Positions 43,690 to 52,713 of a stretch of 64,000 bases of DNA are shown here, in pieces. The DNA is from Methylobacterium soli. Its GTDB lineage: Bacteria > Pseudomonadota > Alphaproteobacteria > Rhizobiales > Beijerinckiaceae. The number at the start of each line of letters is the position of its first letter. Position 1 is the stretch's first letter. The translations under genes and the position numbers were made by a program. A model generated the notes under the pieces. The model saw only the letters and a program-made list of their open reading frames with translations. It was not told where the DNA came from and made no database searches. Location: the NCBI RefSeq assembly GCF_008806385.1, contig NZ_VZZK01000003.1:62001-126000 (forward strand). The letters run 5' to 3'.

Positions 43690-45402
43690 ATGTCGATCGA
43701 CAAGCCGAGCCGTGCTGACGTCTCTTCCGCCAGCGCTGAGCCCAACTTGAGCCGCCGTAGCCTGCTGCTCGGCGGGACGGCCCTCGCGACAGCTGGGGTC
43801 TCGCAGGGAACCGCGATCGCCCAGGCTCCTGCCACGCAGGCGCCCGTCAGCCCCTCTGCTCCCCCAGCGAGCCCGACCACTCCGGCAGGCAACCGGCCGC
43901 CGAACATCCTTGTGATCTGGGGCGACGACATCGGCTGGCAGAACGTCAGTGCCTACGGCATGGGGACGATGGGCTACACCACGCCGAACCTCGACCGCAT
44001 CGGCCTCGAGGGCATCCGGTTCACCGATCACTACGCCCAGAATTCCTGCACCGCTGGGCGAGCCGCCTTCATCACTGGGCAGTACCCGATCCGCTCCGGC
44101 ATGACCACGATCGGCATGCCGGGTGACAAGCTCGGGCTGCAGGCCGCCTCGCCGTGCCTCGCCGAGGTCCTGAAGCGGGCAGGATATCGCTGTGGGCACT
44201 TCGGCAAGAACCACCTCGGCGACCGCAACGAGCATCTTCCGACGATGCACGGCTTCGACGAGTTCTTCGGCAACCTGTACCACCTCACGACCCAGGAGCA
44301 GCACGAGTACCCGGACTACCGCGCCTATGCCGAGAAGTACCCGGGCGGCTCAGAAGCCTTCCGGCGCAAGTTCGGCACCCGCGGGGTCCTGCATTCTTGG
44401 GCAACCGACACCGACGACCCGACCGTCGACCCTCGCTTCGGACGTGTAGGCAAGCAGCGCATCGAGGACACAGGCCAGCTCGGCAAGGAGCGGATGGAGG
44501 ACTTCGACGCAGTGGAAGTCATCCCGAAGGCCCTCGATTTCATGAAGCGCTCACGCGAGGACAACAAGCCGTTCTTCGTGTGGCTCAGCACCAGCCGGAT
44601 GCACCTCTACACGCGATTGAACGAGAAGTGGCGCTACGCGGCGCAGAAATACACGTTCCAGGATGACCTGCACGGCAGCGGCATGCTGCAACATGATCAT
44701 GATGTCGGCTTGGTTCTGGACTTCCTGAAAGCGAACGGCCTCGAAGACAATACCGTCGTCTGGTACTCGACTGACAACGGGCCCGAGCACTCCTCTTGGT
44801 GGCAGGGGGCTACGACGCCGTTCCGCGGCGAGAAGATGACCACCTACGAAGGCGGCGTTCGCGTGCCCTCAATGTTGCGGTGGCCGGGCGTCATCAAGCC
44901 TGGCCAAACCCTCAACGGCATCCAAGCGCACATGGACATGTTCACCACGTTCGCTGCGGCTGCAGGCGTCCCGAACGTCGCTGAAGATCTGAAGCGCGAC
45001 AAGAAGCAGTACGTCGACGGGGTCAGCAACCTAGACTACTGGACAGGGAAGACGAGCGAGAGCAACCGCAACGACTTCCTCTACTACTTCGAGAGCAGGC
45101 TCATGGCCGTCCGCCAAGGACCCTGGAAGCTGCACTTCTCAACCCGAGAGAACTACTACGACGTCGTCACCGCCCGGCACGCTCCCCTGTTCATCAACAT
45201 ACGTGCCGATCCGTTCGAGAGCTACGACAACAAGGACTCCTACGGGCACCTGAGCCAAGAGACTTCCTGGGTCTTCGAGCCCATGTCGGAGCTCGTCGAG
45301 GAGCACCTCAAGACGCTGGCCGCATACCCTCCAGTACAAGGTGGCACATCGTTCGACATGTCCAACATCGTGCAGGATTTCCTGAGGCGATCTAAGCAGT
45401 AA
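43690..45402 (+). CDS. sulfatase, Tat-exported, Cys-type
   Basis: 570 residues. Tat signal [20 protein letters not shown] (about residues 20-40), a Pro/Ala-rich linker, then the sulfatase core: [17 protein letters not shown] (metal Asp near 79-80), SCTAGR at C120-R124 (CxAxR motif, substrate for FGE), GKNHLGD and [14 protein letters not shown] (metal Asp/Asn). Cleaves sulfate esters outside the cytoplasm. The start at 43690 follows GAGGAGAGAACCG. C-terminal [17 protein letters not shown] fits the family. Probably scavenges sulfate from sulfated organics, using the upstream OMP for substrate entry. Confidence 0.92.
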   Translation: MSIDKPSRADVSSASAEPNLSRRSLLLGGTALATAGVSQGTAIAQAPATQAPVSPSAPPASPTTPAGNRPPNILVIWGDDIGWQNVSAYGMGTMGYTTPNLDRIGLEGIRFTDHYAQNSCTAGRAAFITGQYPIRSGMTTIGMPGDKLGLQAASPCLAEVLKRAGYRCGHFGKNHLGDRNEHLPTMHGFDEFFGNLYHLTTQEQHEYPDYRAYAEKYPGGSEAFRRKFGTRGVLHSWATDTDDPTVDPRFGRVGKQRIEDTGQLGKERMEDFDAVEVIPKALDFMKRSREDNKPFFVWLSTSRMHLYTRLNEKWRYAAQKYTFQDDLHGSGMLQHDHDVGLVLDFLKANGLEDNTVVWYSTDNGPEHSSWWQGATTPFRGEKMTTYEGGVRVPSMLRWPGVIKPGQTLNGIQAHMDMFTTFAAAAGVPNVAEDLKRDKKQYVDGVSNLDYWTGKTSESNRNDFLYYFESRLMAVRQGPWKLHFSTRENYYDVVTARHAPLFINIRADPFESYDNKDSYGHLSQETSWVFEPMSELVEEHLKTLAAYPPVQGGTSFDMSNIVQDFLRRSKQ

Positions 45403-45432
45403 CCTTCTAGCAAGCCGCCAGAATAACAGGCA

Positions 45433-45468
45433 GGCGAACACTCGTTCGGCCGAGCAAGTGTTCGCCTC
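45433..45468. terminator. 11-bp perfect stem-loop between convergent genes
   Basis: AGGCGAACACT and AGTGTTCGCCT pair perfectly around a 14-base loop (CGTTCGGCCGAGCA). It sits 30 bases after the sulfatase stop and before the end of the convergent integrase gene. No T-run follows directly, so it may act as a bidirectional or weak terminator. Confidence 0.55.
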
Positions 45469-45588
45469 ACGGCTTTGTCACCTTCTCGGCCGAACCTTTC
45501 CTCTCGCCATCAGCAACGACGGTAGATGACGCGACGATGTCTGTGATCTCGGGTTGAGGCATCTTCACGGGCAGCTGATCCAGCGCCA

Positions 45589-46986
45589 TCACGCCGCCCC
45601 CGCCTGCCTCGGCCGAAGCTCCACAACCGTCTGCGCTGCCTCGGCCGAGATGATGCGCTCCAGCGCAACCGCCCATCGCGTGAGCGCGGCCCGCTTCTCG
45701 CCCATCGCGTCGTGCCAGTCGTAGTGAAGGCCGAGTACATCGCGCCGAACGTGGCCGAGCACCGCCTGCACATCGGAAATCGAGACCCCGAGTGATCGCA
45801 TACCGGTGGCGGCGGTCCGCCTCAGATCGTGCGGTGTCGGCGCATTCACCTGCCAGGAGTCGCAGCCTGCCGCGGTTGCCCAGGCTGGCGAACCCTCGAC
45901 CGGACCCTTCGCTAAGCTCGGGCCCAGGCGGGCCATCGCTCGCGCCAGGGCATGAGCGTCGATCGGATCCGCACCGGGGATGCCTCGGGGCGAGGCGAAG
46001 ATGGCCCGCGTGCCAACGGGCTGAGGTGAGGCATCGCTTGCCTGAGCCCGGCGCTCTGCGGCGTCATCAACAATGGCTCGCGCGTCGCGGATGATTGAGA
46101 CGGCAAGGGGTGTGAGAGGAACAGCATGGGGCCGCTTGCCCTTCATGCGTCCCGCGGGTACGCGCCAAACCGCTTCGCCGCGGCTATCCAGCTCGGATAG
46201 CTCGCTCTCGTTCATGCCGGCAACTTCGCCGGGCCGAGCCCCGGTGACCAGTATCAAGCGTAGGGCTAGCGCCACCGTGGATGAGAATGGGGCCGCTCCG
46301 GAGGTGGCTGACCACAGTAGGCGAATCTCTGCGTCGCTGAGTACGCGGTCTCGGGCCAAGTCCTCGGCAGGCTTTGGCAGCGTGAGGGCGGGCGATGCGT
46401 CAAGAAGGCTACGATCGGTCGCGAACTTGAAGATCTTCGACAGCAGGGGGCGCAGCCGGTTTGCCAAGGCCCCTTTGCCCGTCTCGGCCACGCCTTCGAG
46501 GAGGCTAATACAATCCTGGCGTCTGATGGTCCGGAAGTCTCGCCCAGCCCATAGTGGCGTTACATGCAGCCGCAACAGATCCTCGTCGTAGCTAGCTGAG
46601 CGCTTCTTCGGCCGAGCATGCTTCGCAAGGTACAGCTCCGCGAGGCGCTCCCAGGCGTGTGCCTGCGCATCCGCATCGCGCTGCGCGGCAAGTTCTCTCG
46701 CGGCCTTCCGGTCTTGAATCGGGCTTCCCCCCTCAGTCACCCGCCGACTGGCTGCAATGGCTCGGGCACGCGCGTCCGACAGCCCCAGCACGGGGTACTG
46801 GCCGAGCGTCAACCGTTGGGTCTTGCCCGTGCTCTTGTCGCGGAAGCGGAAGCACCACGTCTTCTGGCCGCTCACCGTGACACGCAGCTCTAAGCCTCGG
46901 CACCGGCTGTCGGGTACGTCCATGCGCTTGCCACCCGCGGCCTTCATAGCCTTCACAGAGGCATCGGTAAGCGGCTGAGCCGGCAT
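45589..46986 (-). CDS. tyrosine recombinase (integrase) of the 11.3-kb element
   Basis: 465 residues from the ATG at 46986 (MPAQPLTDASVKAMKAAGGK). P4-type arm domain (RCRGLELRVTVSGQKTWCFR), core-binding domain (about 105-195), then catalytic residues: Arg in VTGARPGEVAGM, Lys in GRMKGKRPHAVPL, HxxR in TPHDLRRTAATG, His in AVLGHVRRD and Tyr in LHYDW. It shares little local sequence with the integrase at 34472, so it is an independent lineage. Start lies 185 bases from the att copy at 47171. An ATG at 47031 would extend the N-terminus by 15 residues. Confidence 0.93.
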   Translation of the reverse strand: MPAQPLTDASVKAMKAAGGKRMDVPDSRCRGLELRVTVSGQKTWCFRFRDKSTGKTQRLTLGQYPVLGLSDARARAIAASRRVTEGGSPIQDRKAARELAAQRDADAQAHAWERLAELYLAKHARPKKRSASYDEDLLRLHVTPLWAGRDFRTIRRQDCISLLEGVAETGKGALANRLRPLLSKIFKFATDRSLLDASPALTLPKPAEDLARDRVLSDAEIRLLWSATSGAAPFSSTVALALRLILVTGARPGEVAGMNESELSELDSRGEAVWRVPAGRMKGKRPHAVPLTPLAVSIIRDARAIVDDAAERRAQASDASPQPVGTRAIFASPRGIPGADPIDAHALARAMARLGPSLAKGPVEGSPAWATAAGCDSWQVNAPTPHDLRRTAATGMRSLGVSISDVQAVLGHVRRDVLGLHYDWHDAMGEKRAALTRWAVALERIISAEAAQTVVELRPRQAGAA

Positions 46987-47170
46987 TCTAGCATCCTCAT
47001 TCGCAAGGCAGCCACATCCCTGGGGGCGCAATGGGGGCGCAGAACGACCCGATTGCTGCCGAACCCCAGCGAAGGCATGCGAAGAGATTTATGACGGTTC
47101 CAGGAGCGTTATCAAGGGTTTGCGCAACGACCGGCGAAGGACGACGAAGAACGGCGACGAGCCTGTTACT

Positions 47171-47219
47171 TCATTCGTAATGAGGGGGTCGGGGGTTCGA
47201 ATCCCTCTTGCGGCACCAC
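47171..47219 (+). repeat. tRNA-Thr(CGT) 3' end, attachment-site copy 2
   Basis: 49 bases identical to 35903-35951, in the same orientation. It again lacks a tRNA 5' half. Backbone genes resume to its right. Together the two copies delimit an 11,268-bp unit with its own integrase. Confidence 0.88.
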
Positions 47220-47912
47220 TTCTCTCAATCAATGCGCTTTGATCCTGGAATTGGCGCGGAGCCGCGACCCGCGGCGCGCCATCGCAGCGCTTGCGATCCT
47301 TCGATGCCGGAGCGCCGCACCGCGTGCCCCGTTCCGGCTGCGCGATCACAGCCTGAACACCGATCGGGGATCGTCGCAGGGGCGATTCCAAGCGAATTCG
47401 AAGCGTTCTGCACGGATGTGCGAGATCACATCTCAAGATTGATCGACAAAATATTGCAACGATTGCAGATCAGCGATCTGGGCCGCCAAGTCGATGGAAG
47501 ATCGCTTCCGAGCCTTGCAACAAGCCGCGCCGCCCTCGCGCTGGCCTTCGGCAGCGCGGGTCCTGCCCGCGAGGCGACCAGACGCCGAGGCGGGTGGACG
47601 AGCGATTCCAGCGAAGTTGAAGCTTTGCGTTCGGATTGCGAATGCATTCGTGGCAGTTTCGCAAGAATTTCCGGCTGAAACCGCAGATCCGGACTCGGGT
47701 TCCTCGGCGCGACCAAGAAAAATCGATAATGTTCAAAATCTACGCATTCTGCCTCATCGGTTGACACGAATCAGCGGAGGGGTCCAAACCGACCATTCGA
47801 GTTGGCCACCTCGACGAAAGCTTGACGGTCCCTGCAATCGGTGCGGACGCCGCGCGTCGCTTCCGCGGAATTGTCAGGCGCATTGTCCACGCAGCGTTGA
47901 GGAGGATCACCG
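47220..47912. other. about 690 bp without a convincing gene
   Basis: Follows the right att copy. Contains overlapping frames on both strands (such as 47426-47767 minus) with mixed composition and no family match. A purine-rich ribosome site for the next gene is at its end (GAGGAGGATCACCG). Could hold the regulatory region of the acidic repeat protein. Confidence 0.4.
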
Positions 47913-48881
47913 ATGGCCCTCACTGATACGTCGTCTTCCCCCGACCATGAACCGCATGACGCAGACACCGCGCGCCATTTCGGCGGCCTGGCTCACGACC
48001 ATCGGGACGACCCCGACTACCTGGCGGTTTCCGATGATCTGAAGATCGCGGTCGACCTCAGCGGTCATCGCGCGCCGACCCTGACCATCGATGCGCTGAC
48101 GAATTATACCGACCCGGCCACGATCGCGCTCGAGCAGCAGATCGTCGAATTCGTCGGCGGGCTGATCGACCCGCACGGAGATCCCGATCGGTTCGAGGGG
48201 ATCGATGGGACGGATCATTTCACCCTGCAGGTCAACACCGCGACGGAGCAGGTCGAGCTGCAATTCGAGCCGAGCAGCGCGAAGGTCTTCGAGAATACGC
48301 CGGCCGAGGATTTCCCGGTCCAGGACCTCGTCGCGCTCCTGACGGGTGACACGGACAATCCCGATTTCTTCGCGTTCGACAACGCCGTGAAGATCGCGTT
48401 CGACCACGCCGTGAAGATCGCGTTCGACCTGACGGAACCGGACAACAGCACGGTGCGGGTCGAGGCCTACACCAATTTCCGTGCCGATTCCGACATCGCC
48501 CTCGAGAAGGAGGTCGTTGCGTTCATCGATTCCCTCGACGGCCAAACCGATCTCGATCCCGATCAGATCAGCGTGATCGACGGAACCGACCACTTCGTCC
48601 TCACGGTCAATACCACCACCGGCGCGGTGGACTTGACCGTCGAGGATGCGACGCGCGCCGAGTTCCGGGACGTCGCGGCGGAGCCCTTCCCGGTCCAGGA
48701 ACTACTCGCGCTGCTGACCGGCGAGACGCCGGACCGGGACCACCACGGCGACGGGGATTGCGCGGCGCATCGGCCCGAGCCGAACGGGGACGACGCGGCT
48801 GTGCCCACGCTGGATCCCGGCACGCCGCTGATGGACGTTGCCGCCGCCGATGTGCGGGACGACCTGCTTTCCCCGGCCTGA
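47913..48881 (+). CDS. acidic repeat protein, 322 aa
   Basis: Strongly acidic product with two tandem domains of about 125 residues: DDLKIAVDLSGHRAPTLTID through EDFPVQDLVALLTGD, and DLTEPDNSTVRVEAYTNFRA through AEPFPVQELLALLTGE. Shared motifs are IEFVGGLID/VAFIDSLDG, IDGTDHFTLQVNT/IDGTDHFVLTVNT and the DFPVQDLVALLTG segment. No signal peptide. A 24-bp tandem duplication (48381-48428) repeats HAVKIAFD at the start of the second domain. No family recognised. Ribosome site GAGGAGGATCACCG supports the ATG at 47913. Confidence 0.6.
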   Translation: MALTDTSSSPDHEPHDADTARHFGGLAHDHRDDPDYLAVSDDLKIAVDLSGHRAPTLTIDALTNYTDPATIALEQQIVEFVGGLIDPHGDPDRFEGIDGTDHFTLQVNTATEQVELQFEPSSAKVFENTPAEDFPVQDLVALLTGDTDNPDFFAFDNAVKIAFDHAVKIAFDLTEPDNSTVRVEAYTNFRADSDIALEKEVVAFIDSLDGQTDLDPDQISVIDGTDHFVLTVNTTTGAVDLTVEDATRAEFRDVAAEPFPVQELLALLTGETPDRDHHGDGDCAAHRPEPNGDDAAVPTLDPGTPLMDVAAADVRDDLLSPA

Positions 48882-48992
48882 CCGTCAAGCGGGGCAAGCG
48901 GACCGAGCCAGGGCGAGGCAGGAGCGGCCATGCGAGGCCGTGGACCCCGGGCCTTGCCGAGCCGGAGGCCGATGGCGCGCCTCCGGCCCGGC

Positions 48993-49685
48993 TCAGTCGC
49001 GGTGCGGCGGCGCGGTGCCGGCCACGAGGCGGGGATCGGTCCGGAAGGCGCGCGCGATCAGGCCGGAGAGGCGGATGAAGGCGCGGCCCTGGGGCGTGAT
49101 CCTGTAGCCGTCGCCCACCGGCACGACGTTGCCGGAGAGGGCCTGCTCGTCCATGCGCCGCTCGATCTGGCGGTACTCGCCGAGATAGACGTCCTGGAAC
49201 GTGGCGCGCATTTGCGCGGGCGTGACGACGTCGTCCGGATGCGCCGCCATCTGCCCCAGCATGAACACGCTGATGGAGCGGTCGACCGTCACGGGGAAGA
49301 GCACCAGGAAGCTCAGGTTCAGCGACAGCGAGAGGATGCAGGCAGCAAGGGCGTCGCGCCGGCGCAGGCCCGTCCGCGCGAAGTGTCCCGCGAGCCAGGT
49401 CGTGAGCGCGAGCGTGACCGCGAAGGCGAGGCCGAGGAGAACGAGGCCGCGGTAGAACAGGATCGTGATTCCCGCGCCGAGATCGAGCTGGAACAGCAGG
49501 ACGAAGCTGAGGAAGCCGAGCGCGACGGCGCCCGCGTGCAGAACCGCCTGAGCGGCCGCCCAGCGCAGGCCCGGTCCGATCCGGCCCCGTTCCGGCGATG
49601 CGCGACCGGACGCGATCACCGGCCGCTCACGAATCACCGTGCTCTCGGGCGTCACGGGCGCCTCCTGCAGGCTGGCGCGGCTCAT
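48993..49685 (-). CDS. membrane protein, 230 aa, paired with GT-C enzyme
   Basis: Three hydrophobic segments (about 42-64 LRWAAAQAVLHAGAVALGFL, 70-95 ITILFYRGLVLLGLAFAVTL, 110-130) with a soluble C-terminal region (DVYLGEYRQIERRMDEQALS). No signal peptide. ATG at 49685 overlaps the stop of the larger membrane protein by ATGA, so the two are translationally coupled and probably form a complex. Function unknown. Confidence 0.65.
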   Translation of the reverse strand: MSRASLQEAPVTPESTVIRERPVIASGRASPERGRIGPGLRWAAAQAVLHAGAVALGFLSFVLLFQLDLGAGITILFYRGLVLLGLAFAVTLALTTWLAGHFARTGLRRRDALAACILSLSLNLSFLVLFPVTVDRSISVFMLGQMAAHPDDVVTPAQMRATFQDVYLGEYRQIERRMDEQALSGNVVPVGDGYRITPQGRAFIRLSGLIARAFRTDPRLVAGTAPPHRD

Positions 49686-51718
49686 AGGTCGGCGACCCGG
49701 ATGATCCGGACCCGGGGCGCGGCATAGACGGCGCGCGCCTCCCAGATCCAGGACCCGGGATCGCCCCAGGCCGGATCCGCCGACGAGACCACGATGGCAC
49801 CGATTCCGGCGCGCTCCGCCCGGGCCCGGACCTCGGTGGCCGGCAGGCTCGTGGCGAAGACCGGACGCAGGAGGTCGACCCGCGCCAGGATTTCAGCAGA
49901 GGCCGCGCCGTAGAGCCGGGCGCTGCGATCGGCGACGCCGGTGGGCTGGAGGCCGTAGAGGCCGAACGCGAAGGCGCGCGGGGGCGCCGGGTTGTGCTGG
50001 AGCACCAGGCTCGCCGGGAGCCCGGCCGCGGCCCAGTGATAGGCATCCCGCAGCCCGTAATCGACCGCCGGTTGCGCGTTGACGAAGCGCGTATCCGGCT
50101 CGCCGGACAGCCGGTAGGCGCGCTGCCAGACGAGGAAATAGGCGGAGCCGACATAGCCCAGGACGGCAAGTCCCGCGATCACGGGCGGCATGCGCAGGCG
50201 CCCCGGGGGGCCGAGGCCGGCCGGCACCCGGTCGGCCCGGAACCGCACCACGAGCGCCACGGTCCAGACCAGGCTCGAGACCTGCGCGAAGAGGAGCGCG
50301 CGCTGACCGAGGTCGTTGTTGATGATGGTCGATTTGAGGAAGGTCCCGACCACCAGGGAGGCGAGCGCGCTCAGCGTGAGCAGGCGGCCGACCTCGGAAG
50401 CGTGGGCCTGCCGCAGCGGGACGGCGCGCCAGAACAGGATTGTGCCCGCCGCGAAGACGCCGAATTCGAGCCCGTAATTCAGCGGCAGCAGGAGAAGGCG
50501 CAGCAGCGACCGCGTTGGATCGTCGAGATCGAAGCTGTCGAGGGGGCCGAAGCGCCGCACCGTGAGGGCGATCCCGGCGCCGCCATCGGCCCGGTTCGCC
50601 AGAAGGTCGGCGAGATGGGGAGCCGCGATGACGAGGCTCAGGATGCCGGCGCCGACAAGGAGCGCCGCCCCGCGCCAGTCCCGCTCGCGCAGGAGCAGGG
50701 CGAGCCAGAGGGCGGCGGTCGCCACCGCCCCGCAGGCGACCCAGACCGACAGGCCGACGCAGGACGCGAAGGCGGTCGCGGCGACCAACACGGCGATCCA
50801 GGCGGTACCGCCGGGCTCAGCCCCGTCGAGCCTGTCCTGGCCCGCGCGCGTCAGCGCCAGCAACCCGAGCCACGCCGCGAGGAGCCCGGTGACGTGGTGG
50901 GGGACCCAGAGGAGCGAGGTGCCCCACCACGTCACCTGCTCGTTCAGCGAGCCGGTATCGGTGATCCAGAAGCCGAAGACGTGCCGCGCGTGGAAGGCGA
51001 ACAGGGCCGCGAGGCCGGCGGCCGGAAGCAGCGCCGCGAGCGCGGCGCGGGCATGGCCGGGTGCCGCCCGCCGGACGAGGCCGGACTGGGCGAGGAGGAG
51101 GTCGAGGAGGCCGTAGAGGCCGATTCCGATCCAGATCGTCAGTCCGAGGAAGGCCGTGCGCGCATCGACCAGGGGCCGGCCGAGCCCGTTCACCAGGGCC
51201 GACAGCGTGTAGAAGAAATAGTAGTAGCTGACCCGGCCCTCGCGGGCGAAGAACGGGTCCATGGGGGGCGCCCCCGTCTCGAGGATCGCCCGCGTCGTCG
51301 CCGCGTGCTTGACGAGGTCGATGACCATGAGGGGCTGGTAGATCCGGCCCGCCACGTCGACATCGATCGAGACGCCGATCACCAGGATGATCCAGGCGAG
51401 GATCAGCAGCCCCGCCACGGCGTCGATCCGCCAAGGCCGGCGCCTCCGGAGGACGAGCGCGAGGCCCGCGAGCGCCAGGATGAGGTTTGCGGCGCCCGCG
51501 GCCTTCAGCCCGAGGAAGCGCGTGAGGGTGCTGTCGAGGAACGGCAGCAGGCCGAGCCCGAACAGGGTGGCGAGGAGCCAGCCGCGCCCAAGCGAGATCG
51601 CGTCGCGGTCGAACAGGCGGCTCGCGGCGGCCAGCGCGTAGCCGGGCAGCAGGACGAGCGGGACGCCCATCAGGAACGCCGCCAGGATCCCGATTGCGTC
51701 TGCTGCGCTGCCGTTCAT
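49682..51718 (-). CDS. polytopic GT-C-like membrane protein, 678 aa
   Basis: About 14 predicted membrane helices with a large hydrophilic C-terminal region (from about residue 530). Acidic pairs in the first loops (GVSIDVDVAGRIYQPLMVID near 115; FFAREGRVSYYYFFYTLSAL near 157) fit the GT-C superfamily, where an Asp/Glu-rich first loop binds the lipid-linked sugar. No Pfam family is assigned here. It overlaps the 230-aa membrane protein by ATGA and lies next to hydrolase, SDR and flippase genes, so a role in surface-glycan synthesis is likely. Confidence 0.65.
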   Translation of the reverse strand: MNGSAADAIGILAAFLMGVPLVLLPGYALAAASRLFDRDAISLGRGWLLATLFGLGLLPFLDSTLTRFLGLKAAGAANLILALAGLALVLRRRRPWRIDAVAGLLILAWIILVIGVSIDVDVAGRIYQPLMVIDLVKHAATTRAILETGAPPMDPFFAREGRVSYYYFFYTLSALVNGLGRPLVDARTAFLGLTIWIGIGLYGLLDLLLAQSGLVRRAAPGHARAALAALLPAAGLAALFAFHARHVFGFWITDTGSLNEQVTWWGTSLLWVPHHVTGLLAAWLGLLALTRAGQDRLDGAEPGGTAWIAVLVAATAFASCVGLSVWVACGAVATAALWLALLLRERDWRGAALLVGAGILSLVIAAPHLADLLANRADGGAGIALTVRRFGPLDSFDLDDPTRSLLRLLLLPLNYGLEFGVFAAGTILFWRAVPLRQAHASEVGRLLTLSALASLVVGTFLKSTIINNDLGQRALLFAQVSSLVWTVALVVRFRADRVPAGLGPPGRLRMPPVIAGLAVLGYVGSAYFLVWQRAYRLSGEPDTRFVNAQPAVDYGLRDAYHWAAAGLPASLVLQHNPAPPRAFAFGLYGLQPTGVADRSARLYGAASAEILARVDLLRPVFATSLPATEVRARAERAGIGAIVVSSADPAWGDPGSWIWEARAVYAAPRVRIIRVADL

Positions 51719-51804
51719 CGATTCGCCGCGAATGGTGGTCCGTCCGGCGCTACCACGCCGCGATTAACCATTCGTCTGGGCGGATCCGAGCGGGGCGGCC
51801 CGGA

Positions 51805-52710
51805 TCAGGCGGGCAACATCGCCCGGGCTGCCTCGACCACGGCGTCGATGCGGGCGTGGTGCACCATGTGGCCGATGCCGGGAAGCCGGTCGTCGCGGGC
51901 CCCAGGGATCAGGCGGGCGGCGTTCGCCGCGTGCAGATGGGGGTTCACCACGAGGTCGGCATCGCCCGCCAGGATGTGGACCGGGGCGCGGCAGGTCGCG
52001 TAGCGGAGCGCGCTCCGCGTCAGCGCGGGCCAGAGGCTCGCCGCATCCTCGCCATTCGCGATCATCGGCCCCGGGCGGCGCGTCCAGGCGAAGGGATACT
52101 CGGCCGCCACCCGCGGCGGCATCGGCTGGGGCAGGTACATGGCGCGCCAGAGGAGCGGCGGCATGGCGCTGTCGGCGGCCGCGCCCGCACTATGCGCCAG
52201 CGCATCCCCGGCGACCGGCACGGCGCGCGGGCCGAACAGCACCTGCTCCAGGCGCAGTTCGGGGAAGCAGATCGGCGCCAGCGCGACGACGCCCGCGATC
52301 GCCTCCGGCCGGCTCATGGCGAGCGACAACGCCACGGCGCCCCCGAAGGAATGCCCGATGACGACCGGGCGCGTCAGGCCAAGGGCCCGCATGGCGTCGC
52401 CCAGGATCTCGGCCTGCCGCCAGGGCGAGGCGTCGACGAGGCGCGCCCTCGTGCTCTCGCCATGCCCGGGCCGGTCGAAGGCGATGACCCGGAAATGACG
52501 GGCGAGCGCCGTCATCGGTCCGAGCCACATGTCCTCCAGGGCCAGGAGGGCGCCGTGGATCAGCACGAGGTCCGGCCCCCGCCCCGCCTCCGTGTAGGCG
52601 ATGCGGTGGCCCCCCGGCATGTCGACGAAGCGGCGGGGCGCCAGGTTCGGCGTCGCGGCCCGCGCCAGCGGGAGGAGCGGCGGTACGCCGCCCTGCACCA
52701 GTTGCAGCAT
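51805..52710 (-). CDS. alpha/beta hydrolase
   Basis: 301 residues. Oxyanion HGALLALEDMW, nucleophile elbow GHSFGGAVAL (Ser about 126), catalytic Asp in AGDADLVVNP and His in PGIGHMVHHAR. Short basic N-terminus (APRRFVDMPGGHRIAYTEAG) without a signal. Downstream of, and 3 bp from, the SDR on the same strand: an SDR-hydrolase operon. Substrate unknown. Confidence 0.85.
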   Translation of the reverse strand: MLQLVQGGVPPLLPLARAATPNLAPRRFVDMPGGHRIAYTEAGRGPDLVLIHGALLALEDMWLGPMTALARHFRVIAFDRPGHGESTRARLVDASPWRQAEILGDAMRALGLTRPVVIGHSFGGAVALSLAMSRPEAIAGVVALAPICFPELRLEQVLFGPRAVPVAGDALAHSAGAAADSAMPPLLWRAMYLPQPMPPRVAAEYPFAWTRRPGPMIANGEDAASLWPALTRSALRYATCRAPVHILAGDADLVVNPHLHAANAARLIPGARDDRLPGIGHMVHHARIDAVVEAARAMLPA

Positions 52711-52713
52711 CGT

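Noticed and set aside
43545..44304. Minus-strand frames in the sulfatase region
   Set aside because: Antisense to the FGE and sulfatase genes, which have clear motifs and good starts.
50817..52003. Long plus-strand open frames antisense to the GT-C-like gene and the hydrolase (49994-52003, 51694-53844)
   Set aside because: They are GC-rich shadow frames with Arg/Gly/Ala/Gln repeats and no domain; the minus-strand genes explain the region.
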